A stretch of DNA of 64,000 nucleotides from Crotophaga sulcirostris (GCA_013397455.1 VYZB01000338.1:331957-395956); one strand, 5' to 3'. Shown: positions 24,901 to 39,900, numbered from the stretch's first letter. Notes: a model not told the origin generated them from the letters alone. Translations and numbers: made by a program.

Positions 24901-27900
24901 CTGACAGCCAAGCAGGGAAAGATATGTGCATGCACACAATGCCCCACCACCTTCATGTGCCCCACAGCCCACACCATGGAGGCACCACACAAGGCAAGTG
25001 GGTCAGCACTAGGACTGGAATCACAGCCCTAAGCAAGGCTTCTGCTGGACTGTACCTGGAAGAACTAGAATCATAGAATGGTTTGGGTTGGAAGGGACCT
25101 TAAAGCTCATCCAGTTCCAAACCCCTGCCATGGGCAGGGAGACCTCCCACTGGATCAGGGTGCTCAAAGCCCCATCCAACCTTGCCTTGAACACCTCCAG
25201 GGATGGGGTATCCACCACTTCTCTGGTGAACATGTTCCAATGGCTCACCACCCTCATTGGGAAGAATTTCTTCCAAATGTCTAATCTAAATCTTCTCCCT
25301 TCCAATTTAAAGCCATTTCCCCTCGTTCTGTCACTACTTGCCCTTGTAAAAAGTCCCTCCCCAGCTTTCCTGGAGCCCCTTTCAGTACTGGAAGGCTGCT
25401 CTAAGGTCTCCCTGGAACCTTCTCTTCTCCAGGCTGAACACCCCCAACTCTCTCAGCCTGTTCTCATACCAGAGGTGCTCCAGCTCTTGGATCATCTCTG
25501 TGGCCTCCTCTGGACCTGTTCCAACAGTTCCATATCCTTCTTATGTGGATTCCAGAACTGGACACAGGACTCCAGGTGGGGTCTCACCAGAGTCGAGCAG
25601 AGGAGGAGAATCCCCTCCCTTGCCCTGCTGGCCACGCTTCCTTGGATGCAGCCCAGGATAAGGTTGGCCTTCTGGGCTGTGAGCATACATTGCCAGCTCA
25701 CGTGGAGCTTCTCATCAATCAGCACCCCCAAGTCCATCTATGCAGAGCTACACTCAATCACATTGTCCCACAGCCTGTATTGAAACCACGGATTGCCCAG
25801 ACTAAAGCCCATCCTGTCCCTTGAGTACAAAAGGTCTCCTTAGGGCAGTATTTCTTTGAGCCACAGGGCTGAAGCAGCAGGGATTTATCCCAGAGAGCTT
25901 GTGCTCCTGCTGCTGTGACTCTGCACACAAAGCCAGTCTGGCCATCAGTAGATCCACTGACTGCTTGACCTTGCACAGTGCACCAAAGCAGGGATGTGAG
26001 AAACTGCTAAAAATCCAAGAAAGGGACATCAAACATTTCCAAAAAAAAAAAACCAACCCAAACTTAATGCAGTCTTTTAAAGCCAGTACAGCAACAGATG
26101 CTTCTTTTTTCCAACTTCGAGGTGACACTTAAAGTCTGAGTATCTACAAATGAGTAGGCTCAACTGTGATGTCAGAGGTGAAAGGGCAGAAGCCTGAGTC
26201 ATTTAATTAATGAAAATGGGCAAAGGGAACCAGTCTCTAAAGAATCCTGAATGGTGCTGGGAGTTATGGCTCAGCAGGTGGGCACCAAGGGGAAGTCTGG
26301 GCAGCCGTGCTCGTTCCCGGCAGTGTGAGCACCAGTGTTACAGGAAAGCAGAGCAGCAGAAGGCATGAAGGGCTGGAGCTGTGTGCATGGCAGGAGCTCA
26401 GCTCTCACGGGGGAAGCTGAAGCCCCTTTCTGTGGCTGAAGCCAGGCGGGCTTGGAAAGCTGTGGCCTTGTCAGTAAGCAAGAGCGGTGTGGCTGAGCAG
26501 GAGACTCCCCTGCCCCATGGCAGGAACCTGATGAGATCTCCCATGACCAGTGCTACACAACTCCCCAGATTGCAGAGTTGAACGTGTTGGGTAGGGCTAG
26601 CCTGGACCTCCACCCACATCTGCTCAAACCTTTCCTGGGTACAGCATGTCCAGGGTATGGTAGCTCTGATCTGTGCAGCTGAGCAAGGAGGGAGTAGCTA
26701 CACCAGCCCCTCCATCCTCCCTGCCCAGGGACAGCCTCTCTAAGTAGTTTACAAGGTTGGAGTTACAAGGTTGGTTGTATTACAAGGTTGGAAAGGACCT
26801 CTGAGATCATCGAGTCCAACATAAGATCATCAAGTCCAACCTAAGTCCACCCTGCTTTGTGACGAAGACTACAAAGAGTGCCTGCGAGATTTCCCTCCGT
26901 TGTTTTTACCTTACAAAAAATACAATTAGACCCTTAATCAGCTGGGGAGCTCAGGGTCTGTGCTGAAAAGGGGGAATTACTCTATAGCATGCAAGAGGTT
27001 GACTAACTGCATAAAATGATCAAGAACATCCCAAATCCTGTTTTCCCCTTGATTAGACAGTGCTCTCAGCTCCCTTCATTATCAGCAACCTGATGAAGAA
27101 CTGGTCCAAATACATGCTAAGCACCTTTCTCATTTCAGAAAATGCCCCTGAACTTCAAGGGGAGCTTGTCTGAATGAATGCTTAGCAAGAATCCAGCTCA
27201 GGCTCATTTGGCCTCCCTATTTAGTTGTGCATTTTTCTTCAGCTACAAAGCAGAACAATATTCCCTGCACAGAATAATGGGCCTTCTTTGTGGCTTTCAG
27301 CTGAAAGCTGAATTTGAACATCCATTCTGTACAAAGCAGGGAAATGAGGTGTAAAGGGGCCCCACCCACTCGCTCCAGGATTTCTGATAAGAGACATTTT
27401 ATAACACTCCAGCAATTTAGAAAATGCTAATTACTATCTGACTGAAATGAGCAGAGGAAGGATAGAAACCTTACTTGGGGTGAAGGTTCTCCCCTCCCCT
27501 GCTCTCCAGGACATTTTGTGGAGTTCAGGATGATGAATGACAGTAGATAAAAATGGAATAATCTTCCTTGACTACTTGCATTAATCCCTACACAGTGCCT
27601 CCCCATCTCACCTGCTCAGCAGTGGTAGCTCCTGCACTTGAGATTCCCTCCATAACAACATCAAAGAGCAAAACCAGTTGTGAGCTCCCTCCACGTCTCT
27701 GCCCCATGGACCAGTGCCTGGAGCCTACAAGAGGCTGGAGTTGCTCCTGCCTGGTGCCAAATGACAAGATACTGGAGGAAAGAAGAAACCTGCAAGGTTT
27801 GCTCTGCGTGTTCCCAGTACAGTCATGGGCAGAATGGAGAGGACATAGCAATTTCAGCACTACTGATACAAAAAGGCAGTTTGAGGAGTGAAAGTTCCTT

Positions 27901-30900
27901 CAAGCCCTTCTGGCTGCTCTAGGTTTAACAGCCAGGGTCTTGCTGTGAGAGCTCAGCACTCCAAGGTGAGGGTGATGTGTGAATGAAGATAATGAGCTTT
28001 CAGGGCAGCAGAACACAATGATCTGTGTCTCTAGGAAAGATACCATCATCAATGTAAGCAGTTAGCCCTTAGCCTTTTGTGTCATGCAGAAAAGAGGGTC
28101 AGCAGAGGCGCGGTTGCCTCCAGCACTGAGATACACCAGGCTCCAGCCCGCCTGGACACACAGGCTGCTCCCTGGGGAGCTTCCAGCACTTGATCCCTGC
28201 CCTGCTGCTTTTGACAGCCTCCTGCCCTACGGTGCCCAGAGCTGCCAAGGGAGACCAGAAAATGGGTTTGTTTCATCACTGCTTTACAACGACTCTCACA
28301 TTGATCCCTAGTCTCTGCAGCATCAAGCAAAGAATATTTCCCATCATTTCCACGCGCTTTGCTTTTGTGACCCCTACACAAGAGATTCAGATACAGTTCC
28401 AGCAGCAAAGAGCCAGGCTGGCAACCACTGTAAGAGTCTGTAACACTGTCTGTATGTGGTCACTGTACAATAAAAGCTACGAGCAACCTGCATCAGTGAT
28501 TCTTCTCATGGGCTGGTAGCTCTCAAAACAGCCTACTTCACCCTTGTCTGGCAAAGCAAGTCCACTCCGCAGGGAGATTTCAGTTGTAATTTACACCACT
28601 ACTGATGTCAGCAAGGTTTTGAGCTGAATGGCCTTTGGGCTCACAGCACCAAGCTCTCCTACACTCCTCTGAACAACCACGTGGAAGGTGACCATATAAG
28701 CAGTTCTGAACCTCTACCTGGTTAAATAGAAGGGCAAAAATGAGAGGTTTAACCCACTCACCTTTCTGTGTCTTTGGGTGTTAGGTGTGATATGTCACCA
28801 TCCAGTTCAAAAAGGAATGACACAGACACAGAAATCAAGTCAAAACATGACAAAAGTCTACAAATGCTGCATTCAGATGTTTGATTCTGTAACAAAATAG
28901 CATTTCTAAGGATCCTTCAATGGTGAGACAATGATTTAACTGGGTAGAAGTCTGGTATCCTGTGACCTCTTGCAAGAAAGAGTCCATTCAGGATTATCTG
29001 ATTTCTCCCTTGAGAAAATCAGTGCTAGGAAAGAGATTCTCCTGGAGAAGAGAGGAGAGGGTTGTTGGGTCCAGAGACCACACGATGCAAAGGGACTCAC
29101 ACATCTGCTGCCTGGGAGCAGCAATGTCCACACACACCACACTCTACATGGGGCTCCATCCAGCACCTCCAAGCCAACCTGTGGGCCAGTTGCCAGCACG
29201 AGCCCCACTGCGCTCCTACCTGGTTGAAGTTGTCAAGGGCTTTGTGCAGGTTTGCGTGCATCCCAGTCGGGGCCTCGTTGGTGATTTTGATGGAGTTCTC
29301 CAGGATGCCCTGGGGAATGATGTGGCTTTCAGGGGAGGGTGCAGGCTCCGCGCTAATGAAGACCCGGAAATCCTGGTGGCTGCCTTCACTGTGCTGCTCT
29401 AGCTTCTTCTCCAGAGAACTCAGCCACTTGGCCACCAGGTGGATGTTCTGGAAGGGACAAAGGAGACAAGGCTTCATCAGTTCTCCCCCATTTATATCTC
29501 TGCTGAGCAGGTACCAAATCCATCACACAAATGACTGGCATCTGCCAAGGCAATGTCTTACCCCAGTAGTCTCTATGTGTAATTCACAGCCCCAAATATT
29601 CTGCCACATCAGATACACATTTAAACACAAAATAATCAGTATAAACCACCAGCAATGGAGCAAGCTGCTACAGGGTTGTTCGGGATGTCAGTGATGATAC
29701 TGTCCTTGTTACAGTAACGTATGGCTGACGAAGTAGTTATTTCTCCAGATCTACCAAGCTCATGTGAAAATATTTGCTCATTTTTAACAGAATCCTAGAA
29801 TGGTTTGGGTTGGAAGGGCCTTTAAAGACAAAAGGAGACAGTCAGAAATAGACTTATAATGCATATCAGCTTCTGGCTGCGTGTCTAGAAGAAGCAAGGG
29901 GATCTTTGGCAGCAGGTTGGCCAACTTGGTGAGGTGGACCTTAAACTGAAGGACTCAGGGGTGGTTTCCAAAACAGCAATGGTTGGAAAGCAACTGGAAT
30001 GCGACTGGAATGCTGGAAAGCAGCTCTGTGGAGCAGGACCTGGGAGTCCTGATAGACAAGTTGATGATAAGCCAGTCATGTGCCGAGAAGGCCAAAGGCA
30101 TCCTGGGGTGCATTAAGAAGAGTGTGGCCAGCAGGTCAAGGAGGTTCTCCTCCACCTCTACTCTGGCCCAGTGAGGCCCCATCTGGAGTCTTGTGTCCAG
30201 TTCTGGGCTCCCCAGCTCAAGGAAGACAAGGAACAACTGGAGAGAGTCTAGTGGAGGCCACAGAGATGATGGGGGGACTGGAGCATTTCTCCTATGAGGA
30301 AAGGCTGAGACCTGGGTCTGTTTAGCCTGGAGAAGACTGAGAGGGGACCTTATCAATGCTGATCAATGTCTAAAGGGTCAGGAGGAAGAGGCCAGACTCT
30401 TCTCAGTGGTGCCCAGCAACAGGACAAGGGACAACGGTCACAAACTGGAGCACAGGAAGTTCCACCTGAACATGAGGCAAAAATTCTGTACTTTGAGGGT
30501 GATGGAGCAGTAGAACAGGCTGCCCAGGGAGGCTGTGGAATCTTCCTTCATTTACTGGGAAAAAAGAACATTAACGTAAAATATTAATTCATCCATGCAG
30601 CTAATTAGACATATCTGTCAAAAAATTAAGCAGTATTATGCAGAGATGGTGCAAGGGATGAATAAAGCCTTAGTTTTTCAGCTAGAGTCCTATACAGTAT
30701 TGTAGTTTCCAGGCAAGAAGACAGAGGGTTTTTTAATATTAGGATTTGTGGGCTGAAGCTATACTCATTTTAAAGTTAGGTGTATAATCCAAACTGAGTG
30801 TGTTAACAAGCACTCTGGAAGATGATTTATCCCATCCAAAGACAGGACGAGGAACTGGCTAAACTTAAAATAAAAGCAGCTGCCAAAAAGATAAACTGCT

Positions 30901-33900
30901 TGTAGGTGGCAAGGAAATTACATAGAGGAACCATATTAGAGGCTTAGAATAAATAAATATCACCTATAAAAAGGACCAGAAAGGAGCTCTCATGTTAACT
31001 AGCAGAGTAATGGAGACTATTAGGAACAAAATGACATTCTTCAAAAAGTGGAAATTGTGTCCAAATGGAAAAAAACAGAAAACAGCACAAAATCCAGTCA
31101 CAGCAAAGGCCAAAAAGGTTTTAAGAAACCCATATTCTGAAAAACATAAAAACTACTAATAAAGCCTCTTCCAGAAGTCAGAAACCTACAAGAGAGCCTA
31201 TAAAACTAAGAGATGATCAAAGTGTACCGGGAGTGCCCAAGAAATGTAAGGCCACCACAAAACAACTTGTATTTACAGGAATATTGACTGCAAAGCTTAG
31301 GGAGGGTCTCACTGTTGCAGCCTGTGCTGCTTGGTGGTGTCACTCAAATGCTGAGGCTGGAGACATCTCTGGAGATCATTCATCCAATCCTCCCACTTGA
31401 AGCAGGGTCAGCTATAGGTTGCCAACTGTACCCTATGGGGGTTTTAGATATCTCCAAGGTTGGAGCCACCACAACCTGTCTGGTCAACGAGCGTCAGTGT
31501 CCAACAAAACTTTTGTCCAGCAAAAACCTAAATTAAATTAAATCAAATTAATTAAAATAATTACATTTAAGGGAAATCTTTATATCAATCAGTGTCCACT
31601 GCCTCTTGATCTCTCAGTAGGCACCACTACAAAGAGTCTGGTTTCATCTTCTCTACTCCCCCTGTCATGAGGTATTTAAACACACTGATAAACTCCTCTG
31701 AGCCATCACTTGTTGAGTTTAAATAATGCCGGCCCTCTGAGTCTCTCCTCACATGACAAATGCTCCAGTCCCTTAATGGAAACACCTTTAAATTGAAGCG
31801 GTAAATGAAGAGTTTTTAAAAAAACTTCATAAACTAACAATAACAATTTCCTAGGAGCAGATGGCAGCCACCCTAAAGAAAGAAGCGACGCGATACAACT
31901 CAGTACGCACTAGGTAAACTGGCAGGGGGTCTAATAAACCACAAATGAACAACCTGTTTTAGATAGATAAAAGGAACATGTCCATATCTGAACTTGTCAC
32001 AATAAACTCCCTTTGCGGTTCTTTGAAAAGTGAGCTCCAGCAAGCAGCTCAACACAGCAGCTTCGGCATCGCCCTGGACAGTGCAGGAGCTGCCTCTGTG
32101 GGGCCAGTGTAGCTCCAGACTTGGATCTTCATCAATATAGAATCACAGAATCATAGAATGGTTTGGGTTGGAAGGGACCTCAAAGCCCATCCAGTTCCAC
32201 CCCCTGCCATGGACAGGGACACCTCCCACTGCACCAGGGGACTCCAAGCCCCATCCAACCTGGCCTTCAACACCTCCAGGCATGGGGCAGCCACCCCTGA
32301 TCTGGGTAGCCTGGGCCAGGGCCTCAACCATCCTCACAGTAAAACATTTCTTCCCAAGATCTCATCTCAGTCTCCCCTCTTTCAGTTGAAACCGTTCCCC
32401 CTCATCCTATCCCTGCACTCCCTGATCAAGAGCCCCTCCCCAGCTCTCCTGGAGCCCCTTTCAGTACTGGGAGGCTGCTCTAAGGTCTCCCCGCAGCCTT
32501 CTCTTCTCCAGGCTGAACAACCCCAACTTTCTGAGTCTGTTCTTGTATGGAGGGTGTTCCAACCCTCAGATCATCTTCATGGCATCCTCCAAACTCACTC
32601 CAACAGATCCATGTCCTTCCTGTGCTGAGGTCATCTGATCCTGAAACAGGTGTGTGCTCTACATCTGACGGATCTCTCTGGTGAACGTGCCCAGCTCCCC
32701 CCTTGGTCTGGAAAAGGGGGCTGTGGTGACTGGGTTAGAAGGAGTTGTTTCTCTTGCAGGCACTTGAAGTTAAAGAGGGTGAGAGATGCTTTCAGAAGCC
32801 TTCTAGTAATACAGGAGGTACAGTACTCTTACTGGCTTCAGGAGCCTCAGAAATCACACAGCAAGTATGCAACTGCCCTTTCCAGACTGTAACATCTTTT
32901 CAAAATGTGCACTCAACTACTTCCACTTTCTTCCCCTCCATTGGGCCGGGTACCAAGAACTCAGGAGAAACTCCTGTGCTTCTGTCTCCTTGCCCAAGAC
33001 CTTTGTGGTTTAGGTGTAAATACCACCTTCTCAGCTGCTTGGTAACTTTAGTGTTGCCCTTTTCTGCACAAGATTTTGTGGGCTGTCTTGATGCTCTAAG
33101 GTAAATAAATTGCCAGACAATTCCTTCTCTGTCTCTGAGACAGCAGCTGCTTCAGAAACGTGAGTCAAGAGAATTGTTTGGAGAAGCCATGGACACCTTG
33201 CACCCTTCATTCCCATTTCCCCAAATCTGAGTCATGGCTGGGATGAACATTTCTTAGTTAGAACAGCATAAATTCCCTCTCCTTCCCTGAAAAGATTTAA
33301 GATTGCACTCACGTTACGTGGATGAAATGGTGGGGGGAGACAAGGAGGACAAGCCTGAGCAAAGGAAACCCATTCTGGGGAAGCGTTGCTTTGTTGTAAA
33401 CAATGACAGTGTGAAGAGCAGGAGATGCAATTACATCTGACTGCTGATGTACCAGTGCTTGCCTGATGCATCTAGGATTGCAAGAGAGGAGGCAATCCCC
33501 AGGGTCCAGGCAATCAATTCACTCTAAAAACACGAGTGCAATAATAAAGTAGGAGTGGACTGAAACCTTTAACCAAAGCATTTCAAACAGCAATAGAGAT
33601 TCAGTAATACAGGGAAAAAGCTCAACAAAGCAGCATTTTGAAAGGAAAAATTGTGCATTAAGTATCAATTTAATCATAGACTGCATGCCTGATGTTAAGT
33701 ATTTTCATCTTTAATTGGCAGTTTCTTTCTACATCTGCTTTTGTGGTGTTAGATGGCTGAAAAATAATTGCTTTCACTTGTGTTGACATGACACCAAAGA
33801 TCATTATTTGTCAGTATCACTGCCTTCTAACAGCTGACTTAAGGAATATTTCTAATCCAGTGATAATTGAGTCCATTTATACACTATCCTTTTGTGATAA

Positions 33901-36900
33901 AAGGGATGGAAAAGTGGAATATATGCTGCAAAACATGGGCAGGTACTAAGAATTCATGACTTGATCAAATGAATATGTCTGCATAAAATCAAGGGAGATG
34001 TTGCGGAGGGGATTCACAGATTTGAAGAAAACTTTGCAAATTAATTTTCAACACAACTTGGCAGAATTTAGCCATTGGAATGCGCTGCCCAGGAAGGTGA
34101 TGGAGTCGCTAACCCTGGAGGTGTTTAAGAGGAGATTGGCTGAGGCACTCAGTGCCAGGGTTTAGATGATGGGTTGGTGTTAGTGTTGGGTTATAGGTTG
34201 GACTCGATGATCTCAGAGGTCCTTTCCAACCTTGTGATACTGTGAAACTGTGAATATGAGTAATGATGACTCACATAGTCATAATAACTGAATGATGTGT
34301 CAGTTATCAATAGTGATGTAACACAGGCAATGCTGCAATAAACACCAATCACAGCTGAACTACACATTGATCAAAGAACCACCCCCTGTTTTTTTTGAAA
34401 TCTGCTCCAAACCATTGCCATGGGCTACCTCCAGATCTCATTCAGGAGAAACAGGGAATACTCCTGCCTGTCCACCTTCCTTTGCCTCAGGGTTTCACAC
34501 ACTCCCAATACTACCTCCCTAAACACTGTTCCCACTTACACTGCACCAGTTTTATGTCCTCCTCATTCTGCAAGACTCCCTGAAGATACATTTACCCAGG
34601 ACACAGCAAGACAATTCATTGCTTTGTTACATTTTTTCTTAGCTGGATTTTGAAGTCACTGAAAGAGCTGTTGTGCAAGGATAAAAGAAAACTCCACAGC
34701 ATCTCACATCTCATGCTTTTTCACAGCTCATGTCTACTAGGTCCATGCTGCAGGTAGAAACAGGCAATGGTCTCAAATTCATCACCTTGCTTTATAAATG
34801 GAGGTTGGGGTCCAAATCTTGCTAAAAAACAAACTGCCAAAAAGAAGGCAAAAACGCAATCTGAAACATCTTCCCACAAATGCGTGGAAAGATGCGTTAT
34901 TTCCCTACTTTGCATTAGGGAATACGAGAGATGGGGAGAAGGTATTGGAGGATGAGGGTCTGAGGCAAGAGCTGAGCTAGGGCTTGCAGGACCTTACAGG
35001 ACCGTGGGAGCACCAGAGACTTTTCCTTGGCAATTCACTTTCAAGCACCTCTGTGGATTTGTGCTTCACAAGGTAGAACATATATCACAGGACGCAAGTG
35101 TTGCTATGGGAACCATCAGAAATAGCACCACATATATATAACCCAGCACACCCTCCACAATGCACTCCCTTTGCTGATAGCAACTGGAGACCCTTCACAC
35201 CTCTGAAAGTGGCTCTCTCCTTCACGCCTTATCACAAATCACCTCCCGGAGCAATGAGAATGAGTTGTTTTTGCAAAGTCTCATTCTCTTGCGAGATGCT
35301 CTCAGAAAACACTGGAAGCTTTTACGGTTTTACGGTATACCTGAAAGCCAGGCTTTACAATCCAGACAGCTTGACACCTGAATACTCCCTGCATCACGAT
35401 GGGGTAGAAAAAATGACAGGTAGGGAGTATTGCAGAGTCTTGTCCCTTAGCCATGCTTACTGTCAATGGCAGTGTGAGGTTTCATCACATGAGAAGATGC
35501 CACACACCCTCTGGACAGCTCCATCCTTCCACCACCAGCCCTAGGATCAGGTGGACACAAGTATAGGGCTCAGAGACCAACATGAATAAGCACAGACCCT
35601 ACCACCAACACCTGCTCACAACTCTATGAGTGCAAGCTATTTCTGAGCAACCAGTTTGCTGTTGCTTGATGTACAGAGAGGTAGTCTCAGAGCTCTGGAA
35701 GCTCCAGAGAAGTTGTACCCTGTCTCTGGTACGTGCTTTCCCCTATCTAAGACATCACAGCAGCCAATTTACCAAGTTGTCCTGCTTGACAGGCAGTGAG
35801 GGCTGCATCACATTCGAAACCTATTGAATACATTGAATAATTGTCCCTTTCTACACTATCGCTCTGTTTTACGCTCCAAAATATCACGAATGGTTCTATG
35901 GGTTCTATTGGAAATGATCCTTGGTCTATCCTCACTCCTGAACTGTCAAGGAGAGAGCCAGGCCTCTTTATCTAACATCAGAGCAGAATCTGTGCTGAAA
36001 ATGAGACAGGAAAGACAGCTGAGGTCCAGCTCCACAAAAATGTCTCCTGGCACTGTTTAACTGACAGGGACGGACATTTCCTCGGGATGATGGCAGAGAG
36101 GAAGGAAAAATTCAGGTACAAAGACAAATACACGAAGAGAGTAAATGGGGTAGAGCATGATGAGGGTCTAGTGAGAGGCTGGCAGGATCCAGAAGAAACA
36201 GAAGGTCAGTTGGACTCAGCAGCCTACGGTCAGACAGGAGAGGGCATTCAGGGGAGAGATGATGGTAGGATATTGCTTCTTCTGAAGATGTGTATTTCTG
36301 CAATGGAAAATGCTTGATTTGGTCTCTCTCAGCCTCTTCTTTCTTTTTATCCAATGCAACAGAAAAACAGACATCACAAGGATCCACACGTGACACAATT
36401 TAAGGCTTAGGAAGGCATTTGGGTTTGTCCTCAGCTCTTCTCCAAACGATCCAGTGCTTCATCCTTTTCTTGAACCCCACAGTCCAGAGTTGACATCTGG
36501 ACTTCAGCCCAAATGGAGCCATGAGTGGTATGGAAAACTACTGGGATTGGCCAAACCAGAGAGTAAGTGAGCATGGAATGCAGAAAGTCTGGGCTGATTT
36601 GAGCTCCCTGAAGTTTTAAAGGCAATGTTGGAGCTTATTTTTTCAAATTTTACTTCATAAAGATGTAAAGGTATGATGAGCAGGTGAAATGCACATCAAA
36701 GGACAATTCTTGATTAACCTAAAGAAATGGAGGAAAATAAACTTTATTTTCAGGAGGACTCCATTACATTTGTGTAATTTTAACCTAAAACCCCCAGCAG
36801 TTTCTAGAGCAGTGGTACACAAAACTGAGATTGCAGTACTTACAAAGATATTGGAAGTCCAATAGAAGTGTAATTCCATCCCAGATCAATATTTGGATTA

Positions 36901-39900
36901 CTTGCTGGTCTGTTAGTGGATTTGCAATTGGAAAAACTTGGGAATGGCTGTTGTGACATGGGGCAGGAAGGAAAACAGCTATCTGAAATCCAATACCTTT
37001 CTCCATCAGAGTATGCGTCCAAAAATCATGAAGGAGAAGTGGAGTTACAGTGGATATTTCTCATTTAAATCTCCTAGGAATGAAAAGATACTGTGGCTGG
37101 AAGGAATAGTAGTCTTTTCTTTACTGAAGCAGAGGTCTAGTGCCAAATGCTCATGTGTGCTTTGAATAGACAATGTATCTCATACAGGACAATACATCTC
37201 TCTTGCTTGTAGCTAGGATGAGTTGTGAACTGCACTGAAAAAGGTTCTGTTGTATTTACAAAGCAGGAAGAAGGGCCCTGCCAATGTCTGAATCTCTTAC
37301 AGTTTTGCTCTGTTATTCAATTTAGTACATGAGCCTGACTCAGTGAAGCAACCACCTATGAAAATGGAAAGATGCTCAAGAATTAAATTAACTTGATCAC
37401 AAAAAAAGAGGCAAGTGACATTTTGGCTAATGGGTGAACACTACAATTAAATTGGGAATATCTAATGTCTGAACTTCTCCCCGCATCAGTTCATTCGGAT
37501 GTACATCTGTAAACGTGCAAAACAAACTGCACTGTTTCTTTGCTATTAGGCTGATAAATCATTTGGTGATTGTGATGGTCACTGTCTGTCCTGGTTTTGG
37601 CTAGGTCAGAGTCAATTTCTTTCCTAGCAGCCGATGCAGTGCTATGTTTTGAATTCAGTATGAGAACAATGTTGATAACATAAGGGGACAGCGAAGGAAG
37701 CAAAAATATTCAAAAGAAGTGATGCACAATGCAATTGCTCACCACCCAGCTGCCCTGCCCATCCCAGAGCAGCAATTCCTCCCCCTTGAGAATGACATTA
37801 TGTGGTGTGGAATGTCCCTTTGGCCAGTTTGGATCAGCTGTCCTGATGATGCTCCCTCCCAGGTTCTTGGACGCCTCACCACTGGCAGAGCACGGGGAGC
37901 TGAGAAGTCCTTGTCTTAGTAGAAACACTGCTTAGCAACAACTGAAAACATCAGTGTGTTATCAATATCATCCTCATACTAAATCCAAAAGATAGCACTC
38001 TACCAGCTACTAGGAAGGAAATTAAGTCTATCCCAGCCAAAACAGTCTTAGCAAAAAGCTAAGGGAAACCAAGCAGACACATTATGCTCCTCATAGCTTA
38101 GGGTCCCCCGATGTGCAGAGCTCTCGCCACACATATCAGAGAAACTGTATTCATGGCTAACCTGGCAGTGGGAAAGATCACAAAATCACTGAGGTTGGAG
38201 ACACCATCTATTCCTAACCCTCTGCTCAAACCAGGGTCATGTACAGCAGGTTGCCCAGGACAGTGCTCAGTTGCATTTTGGATAACTCCAAGGATGGAGA
38301 CTCCACAGACTCACTCAAAAAATTCTGCCAGTGTTTGACCACCAAAGCAAAGTCATTAACAGATACTATTTTTTTTTTATGACAAGGTCATGTCTTAAGC
38401 AAGATTGGCATTGTGACAGTTCCTTAGGAATTCTGCTAGCAACACTCAACTCCTGCAGCTTCCCTAACACATCCCTATGTGGCACCATCTCTGCAGCTCT
38501 ACCACAGTCCACATCATCTAGAGCTGTTGCATTTCCTCTAAAACTTCAGTTACCTTCACAGTGCAAGGTATCAGGTAGACCTGGTCCATCTTTAGCAAAT
38601 CTTACGACATTTGATATGTTTACCTGCAATTCTTTGCTTATTTTGTCCTTCAAAGTTTGTTCGGAAACTTTGCACATTGTAGAGTTTAGACTAAGTCCTT
38701 TGCTCCAACCATTTCCCACTGTTTTAAATACAGATGCTAAAGAATCTGTTAATTGCCAGTCAGATGGCACCCTCTGATTTGACAGATTCATTACCCAGAA
38801 TTGCAATGGACTTGGCAGTTTTTCCCACCACAGCTTTAATACTCTGGGATACAGATTATATGGCCCTCTGAGTCGAGCACATCATGCTCTTTGATCTGAT
38901 TTTCTTCCTATTTCTAATAACTCCTGTTTTCAAGAAAAGTTCACTTGTGTGGGTGTTTCAAACAGCCAACCGTCAAGGACAGCACGCCTTTCAACCTTGC
39001 AAGGGAGCTTGCACAAAGACTCTCACAGCCAAAACATTCCAGGAAGGGACCAGGGAATCACAATGTGCAACCAGGGAAGACACTCTTAACTGGAATGACA
39101 CAACTGTGTCTGCTGGGCTTGCTCGCAGCAGGATTCATCTTCCAGTAGAGCTGCACAATGGGAGAGGAGAGCAGCCTAGAAAGTCAACGGTATCCAAAAC
39201 AGTGGGACCAGCAGGTGAAGGGAGGTGGTTCATCCCCTCTACTCTGCTCTCGTGAGACCTCACCTGGGGCCCTGCATTCAGTTCTGGAGCCCTCAGCACA
39301 GGAAGGACATGGATCTGTTGGAGTGAGTTTAGAAGAGACCACAAAGATGATCTGAGAGCTGGAGCACCTCCCCTGTGAGGACAGGCTGAGAGAGCTGGGG
39401 TTGTTGAGCCTGGAGAAGAGAAGGCTCCAGGGAGACCTTAGAGTAGCCTCCCAGTACTAAGAGTTGCTCCAGGAAAGCTGGGGAGGGGCTCTTGATCAGG
39501 GATAGGATGAGAGGAAAGGTTTTCAGCTGAAAACTTCACTTTCACTTCCCTCACTGGAGGTGTTCAAGGCCAGGTTGGATGGGGCCTTGAGCCCCCTGAT
39601 CCAGCGGGAGGTGTCCCTGCCCATGGCAGGGGGATGGAACTGGATGGGCTTTAAGGTCCCTTTCAACTCAAACCATTCTGTGATTCTATGAAATAACAGG
39701 ATGGGAAAGTAGCACAATCTTGCCTACAACTACACTCCTAACAGAAGGGTCAGAGAGGAAGAAAATCAAAATGACAATGCCCCGTAAAAGTGATAGAGAG
39801 CAATGAGAACTGGTTAGAAGGTGGCTGTTTTGGACACACACATGACACCTTGTCCCATCTCCCACCAGATAAGAATGACAGAAGGTCCTCGATAAGGCGA

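Larger units (their letters stand above)
24647..29219 (-). other. Dynein intron (exons 7-8), 4.6 kb
   Basis: It contains the CR1 copies at 25069 and 26745. I see no gene or repeat in 25810-26740 or 26880-29210. Confidence 0.78.

Noticed and set aside
25088..25783. Plus-strand open frame of 231 codons
   Set aside because: It is the antisense of a CR1 copy (25069-25805); the real coding direction of the element is minus.
35098..35544. 148-codon plus-strand open frame in the 10.5-kb intron
   Set aside because: Composition rich in Ser, Pro, His and Tyr with no motif I recognise; antisense to the dynein gene and no splice signals that would extend it.
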